From: Ferrigenium kumadai
GTDB taxonomy: Bacteria > Pseudomonadota > Gammaproteobacteria > Burkholderiales > Gallionellaceae
Assembly: GCF_018324385.1 (NCBI RefSeq)
Contig: NZ_AP019536.1
Coordinates: forward strand, 1,798,001-1,862,000
Length of the DNA: 64,000 nucleotides
Direction: 5' to 3'
Below, piece after piece: positions 40,714-50,114 of the stretch. The notes below the pieces were generated by a model. The model saw nothing but the letters and a program-made list of their open reading frames with translations, searched no databases and had not been told where the DNA came from. Positions within the stretch are counted from its first letter, which is position 1. Each line of letters starts with the position of its first letter. Position numbers and translations under genes: made by a program.

Positions 40714-41790
40714 TTAACGCCGCTCGGTCCACCATAGCATCGCCAGCCCCAGTAACAGGAACAAGCCCGTCATCGCTGTGGCGCTGACAAAAGGCGACCA
40801 ATCATTGAGCGCCCCCAGGCTGGCGAACAACCGCCCGACGAAGTGGAACACCAGCCCCAGCACAATGCCGGCGAATATCATCGCGCTGATCCCTCCTGAG
40901 CGCCGCTGGTACGACGCGAATGGCAGCGCCAACAGCATCATCACCAGCAGCGCCAAGGGGTAGACCAGCTTATTCCACATGGCGATCTCATAGCGTGCAC
41001 TCTTTTGCCGGTTGTCCTGCAGGTGTCCCACATACTGATAGAGGTCATAGGCCGACATCTGCTCCGGCACCACCAGCAACACGCTCAGGATGCCCGGATT
41101 GAGTGCTGAACGCCACTCCTGGCTGGCTGCCGTATTGACAGTGGTTCCTTGCTTGTCGAAACGCGTCTCCATCACTTCCTCCAACTGCCAGCGCCCCTCC
41201 TCGATGAAGTTCGCCCGCGTGGCATTGGTGATCGCCTGCAAGTGATAGGTATCGTCAAAAAGGTAGATATTGACATTCGACAAACTGGTGTCCGGCATCA
41301 CGCTCTTCACGTTCACAAAACTGCGCTCGTCCTTGACCCACACCCCGGAGCGGAACTCCTTGAGCGAGACCTGCGAATTCTGCGCCTTCAGGCGCAATTG
41401 CTGGGCCATCCGTTCACTGGGCGGAGCAACAAACTCGCTAAATGCGAAACTCAGCGCAATCAATGGCAAAGATATCTTGAACAGCGCCCCCAGCATCTGC
41501 CACAGTGAGGCGCCGGAGGCACGATAAACAGTCAGTTCCGAACTGGCCGCCAGTTGTACCAGGGCGAATATGGCGCCGACCAGCACCGCCACCGGGAACA
41601 GTTCATAGACATGGCCGGGGATTGTCAGCGCCACGAACAGCAACACATACCCCAGATGGTACTGCCCCTGCCCCATCACGTTCAGTTCATGGATCAGATC
41701 CAGGAAGGCGAACAGCATGATGAGCGCGGCGAACACCAGCGCGATGCTGAGGTAGATTTCGCGGCCGAGATAACGCGTCAGCAGATTCAT
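40714..41790 (-). CDS. lptG: LPS export ABC transporter permease LptG
   Basis: Inner-membrane half of the LptB2FG complex that extracts lipopolysaccharide. 358 residues, start MNLLTRYLGREIYLSIALVF. Six TM helices in two sets of three, with the periplasmic jellyroll domain between them (about 130-265: QLRLKAQNSQVSLKEFRSGV). ATG overlaps the lptF stop as ATGA. Ends WWTERR. Confidence 0.95.
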   Translation of the reverse strand: MNLLTRYLGREIYLSIALVFAALIMLFAFLDLIHELNVMGQGQYHLGYVLLFVALTIPGHVYELFPVAVLVGAIFALVQLAASSELTVYRASGASLWQMLGALFKISLPLIALSFAFSEFVAPPSERMAQQLRLKAQNSQVSLKEFRSGVWVKDERSFVNVKSVMPDTSLSNVNIYLFDDTYHLQAITNATRANFIEEGRWQLEEVMETRFDKQGTTVNTAASQEWRSALNPGILSVLLVVPEQMSAYDLYQYVGHLQDNRQKSARYEIAMWNKLVYPLALLVMMLLALPFASYQRRSGGISAMIFAGIVLGLVFHFVGRLFASLGALNDWSPFVSATAMTGLFLLLGLAMLWWTERR

Positions 41791-42920
41791 TTCGACCATA
41801 CCCTCCGCAGCGAGGACAAAGTCATGCGCCGGTAGAACATCACCGCCGTGACCGCCAGCATCGCCACATGTATGCCCCATAACCCGATGCCGGGCGACAA
41901 CTTACCCTGTCCAACCCATGCATTGGTGACGCTGATCATGTTGCTGTACAGCATATAAAGGACAATGGCCAGAACCAGATTGAGGGAACGTCCGGCACGC
42001 GGGTTGACGTAGCTCAGGGGTATGGCCAACAAGGCCAGAATCGCAGCACTGATGGGCAACCCCAGCCGCCACTCCAATTCGGAAAGATTCCATGTGGTAG
42101 GGTTACGCCACAGTTCCGGCGTAGACATGATTCGAGAATAAGGCTGTGCCTGCTTGGGCGGCACACTGTCGATGCGCAGCGCATACCGCTCGAACTCCAC
42201 GATGTTGTAATCGCGCTGCCCGGGCACCCCTTCATAACGCGTGCCGTTCAGCAACACCAGGAAGCGGTCGCCGTTCGGCAAGGTTTCCTGCAAACCCTGC
42301 CGCGCCACCATGGTGCCCAGCTTGCCGTTCTGCATCGACTGCACGAACACGTTGCCGACGCGATTGGATCCCGGGTGCAAGTTCTCGACAAAATAGACAC
42401 GGTCAGCCTGCTTCGATTCGCGGAACGTTCCCGGAACCGCGGTAGCCACATCATCACGGCTCTCCAGCTTGCTTTTGAATTCGTCGGCCTTTTTCAACGC
42501 CCAGGGCGACAGTACGAGACTGAGCAGCGCGATCACGCTTACCACCGGCAAGGCGTACCACATCACCGGCCGTATCCAGCGCGTCAGCCCGATGCCGGAA
42601 CAGAACCACACCACCATCTCGCTGTCGCGATAACAGCGCGACAAGGTGAGCAATATGGAAATGAACAGGCTGATGGAGAGCAGCACCGGCAGGTAATTCA
42701 TCGCGCTGAAACCCAGCATGGCCAGCACACCATCGACCGCCAGCTTGCCGCCGACCGCATCTCCCAACAGGCGAATCAACTGTGTGACCACCACGATACC
42801 CAGCAAAACCACGAATACCAGAAAGCCATTGCCGGCGAATTCACTCACCAAGGCGCGGTGGAAGATACCTGAGCGTAGCGGCTTTGACTTTATGCGGCGA
42901 GTTTGCGGATAATCCGGCAT
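41787..42920 (-). CDS. lptF: LPS export ABC transporter permease LptF
   Basis: Partner of LptG. 377 residues from ATG 42920 (MPDYPQTRRIKSKPLRSG). Homologues usually begin at the following IFHRALVSEFAGNGFLVFVV, so the first ~18 residues are an extension and the exact start is uncertain. TM helices FVVLLGIVVVTQLIRLLGDA, NYLPVLLSISLFISILLTLS and others; periplasmic jellyroll in the middle. Divergent from pepA, the usual neighbour. Confidence 0.93.
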   Translation of the reverse strand: MPDYPQTRRIKSKPLRSGIFHRALVSEFAGNGFLVFVVLLGIVVVTQLIRLLGDAVGGKLAVDGVLAMLGFSAMNYLPVLLSISLFISILLTLSRCYRDSEMVVWFCSGIGLTRWIRPVMWYALPVVSVIALLSLVLSPWALKKADEFKSKLESRDDVATAVPGTFRESKQADRVYFVENLHPGSNRVGNVFVQSMQNGKLGTMVARQGLQETLPNGDRFLVLLNGTRYEGVPGQRDYNIVEFERYALRIDSVPPKQAQPYSRIMSTPELWRNPTTWNLSELEWRLGLPISAAILALLAIPLSYVNPRAGRSLNLVLAIVLYMLYSNMISVTNAWVGQGKLSPGIGLWGIHVAMLAVTAVMFYRRMTLSSLRRVWSK

Positions 42921-42957
42921 CGAAATGTAGGCTTGAATATCTTTTAAGGAGTAGCGC

Positions 42958-44289
42958 GTGGAATTTAGCACAAAACAGGGTAGCCCGGAAAAGCTGAAGA
43001 GCGGTTGCGTGGCAGTTGGCGTGTTCGAAGGCGGCAAGTTATCCGCTGCCGCGCAGGTGCTCGACAAGGCTGCGCAACATGCGCTCAGCGACCTCATCGC
43101 GCGCGGCGACATGAGCGGCAAGGCCGCATCCACCCTGCTGCTGCACGCCGTACCCGGCATCGTTGCCGAGCGCGTACTGCTGGTCGGCTTGGGCAAAGCC
43201 AGCGAACTGAACAACAAGGCCAGCGTGGAAATTCTGGCAGCAGCATTCAAAGCCCTGCACGGCACCCCGGCGAAAGATGCGGCCCTGTTCATCACCGACG
43301 ATGGCGTCGGCAAGGATGCTGCGTGGGTGGTCAAGCAGGCCGTCATCGCCGCCGCCGACGGTGCCTACCGCTCCGACAGCCTGAAGAGCAAACCTTCCAA
43401 GGCTGCCACGTTGAAGCATGTCACTTTCGCCACGCTGAATAAGCCCGCTGCTCCCCTGAAGCAGGCCGTCGATCAGGCCGCTGCCATTGTGCACGGTATG
43501 GCGCTGACCAAAGACCTCGGGAACCTGCCCGGCAACATCTGCACACCGACCTACCTCGCCGCCAAGGGACTGGCGTTGGCGAAGGCGCACAAACGCATCA
43601 AGACCACCGTGCTCGAAGAGAAGGACATGAAGAAACTCGGCATGGGTTCTTTCCTGTCCGTTACACGCGGCAGTGCCCAGCCGCCCAAACTCATCACGCT
43701 TGAGTATTCCGGAGCGGACAAGAAACAGAAACCTATCGTGCTGGTCGGCAAGGGCATCACGTTCGATACCGGCGGCATCTCGCTCAAGCCCGGCGACATC
43801 GTCACCTCGATGTCCGGCCAGACCATCGAGATCCTGAACACCGATGCAGAAGGCCGTTTGATCCTGTGCGACGCACTGACCTACGCGGCCAGGTTCAATC
43901 CCGACACTGTGATCGACATCGCCACCCTGACCGGCGCCTGCGTGATCGCCCTGGGATACGTCGCCAGCGGGCTGTTCAGCAACGACGACAAACTCGCGAA
44001 GGAACTGATCGCCGCGGGCGAGCAGTCGCACGACCGCGTGTGGCAGTTGCCGCTGTGGGACGACTACCAGTCGCTGCTCGACAGCAACTTCGCCGACATG
44101 CAGAACATCGGCGGGCGGGCGGGCGGCACCATCACCGCCGCATGTTTCCTGTCGCGCTTCACCAAGGACTATCGCTGGGCGCACCTGGACATCGCGGGCA
44201 CGGCGAACAAATCCGGCAAGGATAAAGGCGCGACCGGACGTCCCGTGCCGTTGCTTACGCAATACCTCATCAACCGCACGACCAAGTGA
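42958..44289 (+). CDS. pepA: Leucyl aminopeptidase PepA with an internal 51-residue gap
   Basis: M17 zinc aminopeptidase; E. coli PepA also binds DNA. 443 residues against about 495 normally. Starts at GTG 42958. First metal cluster VGKGITFDTGG with K265 and D270 and catalytic K277 (ISLKPG) are present, and so is NTDAEGR (D296, E298, R300). The block that should lie between KPG and GDIVTSM is missing: the stretch with MDEMKYDMCGA (metal ligand Asp, equivalent to bovine Asp273) to the NMP.G loop. Spacing shows exactly 51 residues lost in frame. Activity is therefore doubtful. Stop overlaps holC (GTGA). Divergent from lptF. Confidence 0.92.
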   Translation: MEFSTKQGSPEKLKSGCVAVGVFEGGKLSAAAQVLDKAAQHALSDLIARGDMSGKAASTLLLHAVPGIVAERVLLVGLGKASELNNKASVEILAAAFKALHGTPAKDAALFITDDGVGKDAAWVVKQAVIAAADGAYRSDSLKSKPSKAATLKHVTFATLNKPAAPLKQAVDQAAAIVHGMALTKDLGNLPGNICTPTYLAAKGLALAKAHKRIKTTVLEEKDMKKLGMGSFLSVTRGSAQPPKLITLEYSGADKKQKPIVLVGKGITFDTGGISLKPGDIVTSMSGQTIEILNTDAEGRLILCDALTYAARFNPDTVIDIATLTGACVIALGYVASGLFSNDDKLAKELIAAGEQSHDRVWQLPLWDDYQSLLDSNFADMQNIGGRAGGTITAACFLSRFTKDYRWAHLDIAGTANKSGKDKGATGRPVPLLTQYLINRTTK

Positions 44290-44714
44290 CCAAAGTCGAC
44301 TTCTACACCGGCTCGGAAGACAAGCTGCGCACCGCTTGTCAGCTGAGCCACAAGGCGATGCAGAACGGCGTGCGCGTGGTGCTCAGCGCGCCGGATGCGG
44401 CGACCGCGGACGCGCTGGACAAGCTGCTTTGGCAGCTCCCGGCCACCGCCTTCATCCCGCACTGCCGCAGCGATGACGCCGGTGCCGGGGAAATGCCTGT
44501 CGTACTGAACAGCGGCAGCGAGCGATTTCCCCATCACGACCTGCTGATCAGCCTGCATGACGAGTGCGTGCCGTTCTTCAGCCGCTTCGAGCGCGTCATC
44601 GAAATCGTCAGCCAGGAAGCCGAGGACAGCCGCAGGGGGCGGGAGCGTTACAAGTTCTACAAGGACCGTGGCTACGAACTGAGCCACACCGACCTTTCCA
44701 AGCCGCGAGCATGA
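44286..44714 (+). CDS. holC: DNA polymerase III chi subunit
   Basis: Clamp-loader accessory subunit that contacts single-strand-binding protein. 142 residues, GTG start overlapping the pepA stop. Conserved blocks VDFYTGSEDKLRTACQLSHK, LDKLLWQLPATAFIPH, FPHHDLLISLHDE and GRERYKFYKDRGYELSHTD. The pepA-holC-valS order is conserved in proteobacteria. Confidence 0.95.
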   Translation: MTKVDFYTGSEDKLRTACQLSHKAMQNGVRVVLSAPDAATADALDKLLWQLPATAFIPHCRSDDAGAGEMPVVLNSGSERFPHHDLLISLHDECVPFFSRFERVIEIVSQEAEDSRRGRERYKFYKDRGYELSHTDLSKPRA

Positions 44715-45157
44715 GCGCCATCGAACAGCCAGTCCCGACGGACGACCTGCCCTTGCTGACCAAGGTGGTGGACGAGGATGTACAGCATGACCTGCCCACC
44801 CTGACCGAGGTCGTCGAAGAAATTCATCCTGCCTTGCCGCCGTTCGAAGTACCCGCTATCGCCGGGGACGAACTGCCGGTATTGATGGAGGTTATCGCAG
44901 CCGAACCGCCCCCCGACATCGTGGCCGCCCGGCAGGTGATGGAAGATGCCCCTCCGCCCGCCGCACTGAGCGAAGCGGATATGCAACTGTTACTGCAGCG
45001 GCTCGAAGCGCATATCGAATCCGTGTTCACGAAAAAACTCAGTCTCCGTCTCGAACAGCTACAGCGGCAGGCCATCGAGCAGGCAGTCGGCGAACTAAAG
45101 GCTGAACTCCCCCGGATACTGCGCGATGCATTGGACGCACCGCACACCCGCCGTTAA
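44711..45157 (+). CDS. Hypothetical acidic protein between holC and valS
   Basis: 148 residues, ATGA overlap with holC. The first half is acidic with repeated phrases (DDLPLLTKVVDED, HDLPTLTEVVEE, DELPVLMEVIAAE). The second half is predicted helical (LLLQRLEAHIESVFTKKLSL, RLEQLQRQAIEQAVGELKAE). A gene of this kind sits between holC and valS in other betaproteobacteria; the function is unknown. No signal peptide or membrane segment. Confidence 0.8.
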   Translation: MSAIEQPVPTDDLPLLTKVVDEDVQHDLPTLTEVVEEIHPALPPFEVPAIAGDELPVLMEVIAAEPPPDIVAARQVMEDAPPPAALSEADMQLLLQRLEAHIESVFTKKLSLRLEQLQRQAIEQAVGELKAELPRILRDALDAPHTRR

Positions 45158-45252
45158 GCAAAAACCTTCCCCCGGCAGTCCCGACCACCTGCTAGCTACT
45201 AGCGACTGGCTGTATAATCCCGCCCTTTTCCGCAGCATCAAAGCCGAACATC

Positions 45253-48045
45253 ATGGAACTCGCAAAAAGTTTTGAACCGAAAGACATCGAAGCCCGCTGG
45301 TATCCCGAGTGGGAATCCTCCGGCTACTTCAAGGCCGGACTCGACCCGAACAAGACTGAATCATTCTGCATCCAGCTGCCGCCGCCCAACGTCACCGGCA
45401 CGCTGCACATGGGGCACGGCTTCAACCAGACACTGATGGATGCGCTCACGCGCTACCACCGCATGAAGGGCGACAATACCCTGTGGCAACCGGGAACCGA
45501 CCATGCGGGCATCGCGACGCAGATCGTCGTGGAACGCCAGCTCGATGCTCAAAAGATTTCGCGCCACGACCTGGGCCGCGAAAAGTTCATCGAAAAGGTG
45601 TGGGAGTGGAAGGAATACTCCGGCGGCACCATCACCCGGCAGATGCGCCGCCTGGGCACTTCGCCCGACTGGTCGCGCGAGCGCTTCACCATGGACGAGG
45701 GGCTGTCGAAGTCCGTTACCGAGACCTTCGTGCGCCTGTACAACGAAGGCCTAATCTACCGCGGCAAGCGCCTGGTCAACTGGGACCCGAAGCTGCACAC
45801 CGCCGTGTCCGATCTGGAAGTCGTGCAGGAAGAAGAAGACGGCTTCATGTATCACATCCGCTATCCGCTGGCAGATGGTTCCGGTCATCTGACCGTCGCC
45901 ACTACCCGCCCCGAGACCATGATGGGCGACGTCGCGGTGATGGTGCACCCTGAAGACGAGCGCTACAAGCACCTCATCGGCAAGCAAGTCACGCTGCCGC
46001 TGTGCGACCGCACCATCCCGGTCATCGCCGACGAATATGTGGACAAGGAATTCGGTACCGGCGTGGTGAAGGTGACGCCCGCGCATGACTTCAACGACTA
46101 CGCGGTGGGCCAGCGCCACAAGCTGGAGATGATCTCCATCCTCACGCTGGACGCGAAGATCAACGACCACGCGCCTGCCAAGTACCGCGGCATGGACCGT
46201 TTCGATGCGCGCAAGCAGATCGTTGCCGACCTTGAAGCCGCAGGCGTGTTCGAAAAGGCCGAGAAACACAAACTGAAAGTGCCGCGCGGTGACCGCACCG
46301 GCGTGGTGATCGAGCCGATGCTGACCGACCAGTGGTTCGTGGCGATGAGCAAGGCCGGCCCCGAAGGAAAGAGCATCACCGAGCAGGCTCTGGAATGCGT
46401 GAGCTCCGGCGAGATCAAGTTCCATCCGGAGAACTGGGTCAACACCTACAACCAGTGGCTGAACAACATCCAGGACTGGTGCATCTCGCGCCAACTGTGG
46501 TGGGGGCACCAGATCCCCGCGTGGTACGGCGTGAACGGCGAAGTATTCGTCGCGCGCGACGAAGCCGAAGCGCGCCACCTGGCCGACCAGGCGGGCTATG
46601 CCGGACAACTCGACCGCGACAACGACGTGCTCGACACGTGGTTCTCCTCCGCGCTGTGGCCGTTCTCCACTCTGGACTGGGACGAAGGCAAACCGTTTGA
46701 ACAACAGAATCCGTTCGTTCAGCAATATCTGCCCTCTTCCGTGCTGGTCACCGGCTTCGACATCATCTTCTTCTGGGTGGCGCGCATGGTGATGATGACC
46801 AAGCACATCACCGGCAAGATCCCGTTCAAGGACGTGTATGTGCACGGCCTGATCCGTGATGCGGAAGGCCAGAAGATGTCCAAGTCCAAGGGTAACGTGC
46901 TCGACCCTATCGACCTGATCGACGGCATCTCCCTCGAAGACCTGGTGAAGAAGCGCACCACCGGCCTGATGAATCCCAAGCAGGCCGAGCAGATCGAAAA
47001 GCGCACACGCAAGGAATTCCCGGAAGGCATCACTGCCTTCGGCACGGATGCATTAAGGTTCACCTTCGCATCGCTCGCATCGCCAGGCCGCGACATCAAG
47101 TTCGACATGCAGCGCTGCGAAGGCTACCGTAACTTCTGCAACAAGCTGTGGAACGCCACACGCTTCGTGCTGATGAACTGCGACGGCAAGGACGTCGGTC
47201 TCGATGAGTCGCTGCCGCTGGAATTCTCCGCCGCCGACAAGTGGATGATCGGCGAACTGCAAAAGGCCGAGGCCGAGATGGCGACGCACTTCGCCGATTA
47301 CCGCTTCGACATGGCCGCACGTGCGGTATACGAACTGGTGTGGAACACCTACTGCGACTGGTATGTGGAACTGGCCAAGGTGCAGATGGCCAACGGCAAC
47401 GACGCGCAGCAGCGCGGGACGCGTAGAACTTTGGTGCGCGTGCTGGAGACCATCCTGCGCTTGGCACACCCGATCATCCCGTTCATCACAGAAGAACTGT
47501 GGCAGTCGGTCGCGCCGATGGCCAACAAATCCGGCGACAGCATCATGCTGCAAGCCTATCCCAAGGCAGACAGCAGCAAGATCGATGAGGCTGCCAGCGC
47601 GCAGATCACCCTGCTGCAGGAACTGATTTCCGCCTGCCGCAGCCTGCGCAGCGAGATGAACCTGTCGCCCGCCGCGCGCGTGCCGCTCATTGCAGCTGGC
47701 GATGCGACGGTATTGAACGCACTTGCACCTTACATCAGCAGCCTCGCGAAATTGAGCGAAGTGCAGATCGTCGCCGAGTTGCCGGAAGGCGATGCGCCCG
47801 TGTCCATCGTCGGCAATTTCAAACTGATGCTGAAGGTAGAGATCGACGTCGCAGCAGAGCGCGAGCGCCTGGACAAGGAGATCGCGCGCCTGACCAACGA
47901 GATCGCCAAGGCGCAAGCCAAGCTCGGCAACGAGAGCTTCGTCGCGCGCGCTCCGGCTGCCGTGGTGGAGCAGGAGAAAAAACGCCTGGAAGATTTCGGT
48001 GCGACGCTGGCCCAGTTGCAGGCGCAGCGCGCGAAGTTAGGATAA
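45253..48045 (+). CDS. valS: Valyl-tRNA synthetase
   Basis: Class I synthetase, 930 residues. The HIGH box is [11 protein letters not shown] (near residue 50) and the KMSKS box is [11 protein letters not shown] (near 541). Between them lies the CP1 editing domain ([36 protein letters not shown]). The C-terminal coiled coil (about 865-930: [20 protein letters not shown]) is the ValRS-specific arm. A TATAAT at 45213-45218 is a likely -10, without a convincing -35. The 3' flank carries a multi-hairpin repeat. Confidence 0.97.
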   Translation: MELAKSFEPKDIEARWYPEWESSGYFKAGLDPNKTESFCIQLPPPNVTGTLHMGHGFNQTLMDALTRYHRMKGDNTLWQPGTDHAGIATQIVVERQLDAQKISRHDLGREKFIEKVWEWKEYSGGTITRQMRRLGTSPDWSRERFTMDEGLSKSVTETFVRLYNEGLIYRGKRLVNWDPKLHTAVSDLEVVQEEEDGFMYHIRYPLADGSGHLTVATTRPETMMGDVAVMVHPEDERYKHLIGKQVTLPLCDRTIPVIADEYVDKEFGTGVVKVTPAHDFNDYAVGQRHKLEMISILTLDAKINDHAPAKYRGMDRFDARKQIVADLEAAGVFEKAEKHKLKVPRGDRTGVVIEPMLTDQWFVAMSKAGPEGKSITEQALECVSSGEIKFHPENWVNTYNQWLNNIQDWCISRQLWWGHQIPAWYGVNGEVFVARDEAEARHLADQAGYAGQLDRDNDVLDTWFSSALWPFSTLDWDEGKPFEQQNPFVQQYLPSSVLVTGFDIIFFWVARMVMMTKHITGKIPFKDVYVHGLIRDAEGQKMSKSKGNVLDPIDLIDGISLEDLVKKRTTGLMNPKQAEQIEKRTRKEFPEGITAFGTDALRFTFASLASPGRDIKFDMQRCEGYRNFCNKLWNATRFVLMNCDGKDVGLDESLPLEFSAADKWMIGELQKAEAEMATHFADYRFDMAARAVYELVWNTYCDWYVELAKVQMANGNDAQQRGTRRTLVRVLETILRLAHPIIPFITEELWQSVAPMANKSGDSIMLQAYPKADSSKIDEAASAQITLLQELISACRSLRSEMNLSPAARVPLIAAGDATVLNALAPYISSLAKLSEVQIVAELPEGDAPVSIVGNFKLMLKVEIDVAAERERLDKEIARLTNEIAKAQAKLGNESFVARAPAAVVEQEKKRLEDFGATLAQLQAQRAKLG

Positions 48046-48048
48046 CGT

Positions 48049-48130
48049 GTAGGGGTAGGTCCTGCCTGCGAAGCCGCTTAGTCGCGGGCAGGGCCAGCCC
48101 TACCTTCAGTGCAGGGGCGCCATGCGCCCC
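48049..48130. repeat. Multi-hairpin repeat element after valS
   Basis: Outer arms GTAGGGGTAGGTCCTGCC (from 48049) and GGCAGGGCCAGCCCTAC (to 48103), then GGGGCGC-CAT-GCGCCCC (48114-48130). It separates convergent valS and tusA-like genes and could also stop transcription from both sides. Confidence 0.7.
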
Positions 48131-48152
48131 CGTCCTGCCTGATGAGGGGGTA

Positions 48153-48389
48153 TCAGACTGCGCGGCGTCGGATGAGGAATACGAATTCGCCGTTCTCCTC
48201 GGTCGAGGAGAGCAGCTCATTGCCGGTCTTTTTGCAGAAATCGGCGAAGTCCTTGGGCGCTCCTTTATCGGTTGCCACCACTTTCAGCACCTGTCCGCTG
48301 TTCATCGTGGACAGCGATTTCTTGGCGCGCAGGATGGGCAACGGACACGCCAGCCTGCGCACATCCAGTTCGACATCGTAGTTCATCAT
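48153..48389 (-). CDS. TusA/SirA-family sulfur-carrier protein
   Basis: 78 residues with the family signature around the reactive Cys, RRLACPLPILRAKKSL, and VLKVVATDKGAPKDFADFCK. These small proteins carry persulfide sulfur for tRNA thiolation, molybdenum cofactor synthesis or sulfur oxidation. Starts at tandem ATGs 48389/48386; the first overlaps the rhodanese stop. Pairing with a rhodanese suggests sulfur transfer from it. Could serve MnmA in this window, but that is inference. Confidence 0.9.
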   Translation of the reverse strand: MMNYDVELDVRRLACPLPILRAKKSLSTMNSGQVLKVVATDKGAPKDFADFCKKTGNELLSSTEENGEFVFLIRRRAV

Positions 48390-48700
48390 GCGACCGGCAG
48401 TCCCGCCTGCGCCCAAGCCGTGATGCCGCCCTGCAGGTTGTACACGTCGACAAAGCCGTTCGCGGCGGCGAATGCCGCGGCCTGCGCCGAACGCCCGCCC
48501 ATCTGGCAATAGAATACGGTCGGCGCGTTCTTGTCCAGCTCGCTCAGGCGCAACGGGATAAGGTGCAGAGGGATGGATTCGCCCTGCGGGATCTTGCCGC
48601 GCGCGACCTCCGCATCGGTACGCACATCCACCAGGCGCAAGCCGCCCTTCTGCAACATCGCTTCCAGTTCGGCGACGCTGAGGTTCTTGAAACTGCTCAT
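48386..48700 (-). CDS. Single-domain rhodanese
   Basis: 104 residues: VDVRTDAEVARGKIPQGESI, active-site loop VFYCQMGGRSAQ with C65, and VYNLQGGITAWAQAGLPV. Predicted thiosulfate or persulfide sulfurtransferase, cytosolic. It is sandwiched by 4-bp spacing/overlap between the kinase gene upstream and the TusA-like gene, in one operon. Confidence 0.93.
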   Translation of the reverse strand: MSSFKNLSVAELEAMLQKGGLRLVDVRTDAEVARGKIPQGESIPLHLIPLRLSELDKNAPTVFYCQMGGRSAQAAAFAAANGFVDVYNLQGGITAWAQAGLPVA

Positions 48701-48703
48701 TAC

Positions 48704-50002
48704 TTATTCCTTTTCTGTTTGAATTTGATCCGCCAGCAAGTGCGAGATACGGGTGTTCGCCACCGCCAGCCTCCTGACCAGCATGCGCAAAAATGCGTCG
48801 CTGAACTGGAAACGGCAACCGGTCGAAGCATTGGCCAGCATATCGGGATCGATTTCGATCAGCACCACGTCGTTTTTGGCGATCACGTCGGTACTTCGTT
48901 TGAAAGCGTGCTCGGAGAGGTGTGCCATTTCACCAAAACAATCGCCGCTACGCAACAGGCTGAGCAGCCTGCCCTGCTTGAGTACCCGCACCGTGCCTTG
49001 CGCCAGGATGAAAAAAGAGCGCCCATCCTCGCTATCGCGCAGGATGTATTCCGCCTCCGGCACTTTGCGCCAGCTACTGATGCGCAACACTTCCCATAGT
49101 TCCACATCGCTGAAATTCTTGAAGAACGCCAGGCTGCGCAAGGTATCGAATTTCTCGGTATCGAAGATTTCATTCTGTGCCGGCACGACATGGCTGAAAA
49201 AACCGACCAGATCGCGCGCAAACTCGTCCCAGGTCGGGTAACGCTTCGCCGTATCCTTCTCCATCGCGCGCCGGACGATGGCATCCAGCTCCGGGGGCGT
49301 TTCCGGGCGGAACGCGCTAGGTGGTGGCGGATCGATGTTGAGGATGTGGTAGATCATGCTGAAGTTATTGCTCGCATCGAACGGCAGCTTGCCGCTCAGC
49401 AGCTTGTACATCACCACACCCAGCGAATAGATGTCGGTCTGATGGGTCAGGGGCAGTTCCTGCACCTGCTCCGGCGACATGTAGGCCGGCGACCCCACAC
49501 CCGACACCTGCGTGGTCTGGGCATCCTGGAGCGCGGCGGAACCGAAATCGGAGATCTTGATGTCGGTCTCGCCCTGCAACAGGATGTTGGCCGGCTTGAT
49601 ATCTCGGTGGATCACGCCCTGATATTGCGCGTACTCGAGCGCCTTGCAGCACTTATAGACGATCTCCGCGATGGTGCTGATGGGCAGCAGGTGATCCACC
49701 TCGGCATACCGGTCGAGCGTGTCGCCCTCCACATATTCCATCACCATGTAGTTGACGTCACCCTCCATCACCGCATCGAGTATCTTCACGATGTGTGGAT
49801 GGGACAGCTTGCCCGCCAGCGAGGCCTCGGTCATCAGCAGCTTACGATAGACCTTGGCGCGATTGGGATCGCGCAAGCTGTTCATGTCGAACAGCTTGAT
49901 GGCGACCTGCTGCTTGCTGAAGGTATCGGTGGCCAGATAAACGGTACTGGTCGCACCCCGGCCGATTTCGCGAGCGAGTTCGTATTTGCCGATCTTGTCC
50001 AT
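48704..50002 (-). CDS. Ser/Thr protein kinase with C-terminal cyclic-nucleotide-binding domain
   Basis: 432 residues. Hanks-type kinase at residues about 7-270: glycine loop IGRGATSTVYLA, Lys36 in VAIKLF, HRDIKPANILL, DFGSAA, and SPAYMSPEQ in the activation segment. A cNMP-binding domain follows (about 300-420: FFKNFSDVELWEVLRISSWR, SGDCFGEMAHLSE). No TM segment, so cytosolic. The sensor domain may gate kinase activity. ATG 50002 (MDKIGKYELAREIG); the frame is open to 50296 through the divergent gene and is not used. First of a kinase-rhodanese-tusA operon. Confidence 0.93.
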   Translation of the reverse strand: MDKIGKYELAREIGRGATSTVYLATDTFSKQQVAIKLFDMNSLRDPNRAKVYRKLLMTEASLAGKLSHPHIVKILDAVMEGDVNYMVMEYVEGDTLDRYAEVDHLLPISTIAEIVYKCCKALEYAQYQGVIHRDIKPANILLQGETDIKISDFGSAALQDAQTTQVSGVGSPAYMSPEQVQELPLTHQTDIYSLGVVMYKLLSGKLPFDASNNFSMIYHILNIDPPPPSAFRPETPPELDAIVRRAMEKDTAKRYPTWDEFARDLVGFFSHVVPAQNEIFDTEKFDTLRSLAFFKNFSDVELWEVLRISSWRKVPEAEYILRDSEDGRSFFILAQGTVRVLKQGRLLSLLRSGDCFGEMAHLSEHAFKRSTDVIAKNDVVLIEIDPDMLANASTGCRFQFSDAFLRMLVRRLAVANTRISHLLADQIQTEKE

Positions 50003-50114
50003 TTTGGCTTTTATTGTCCGGAACGGCGCAATTCTGCGCACTTTGGCGCGCAAAGTCCACATTGCAGCAAACTCCGGGTGTGAACCAAGGGCAAAAGCAA
50101 CTATCATAGATGCC

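Noticed and set aside
45751-46845. 364-codon - strand frame opposite valS
   Set aside because: Antisense shadow; no family resemblance.
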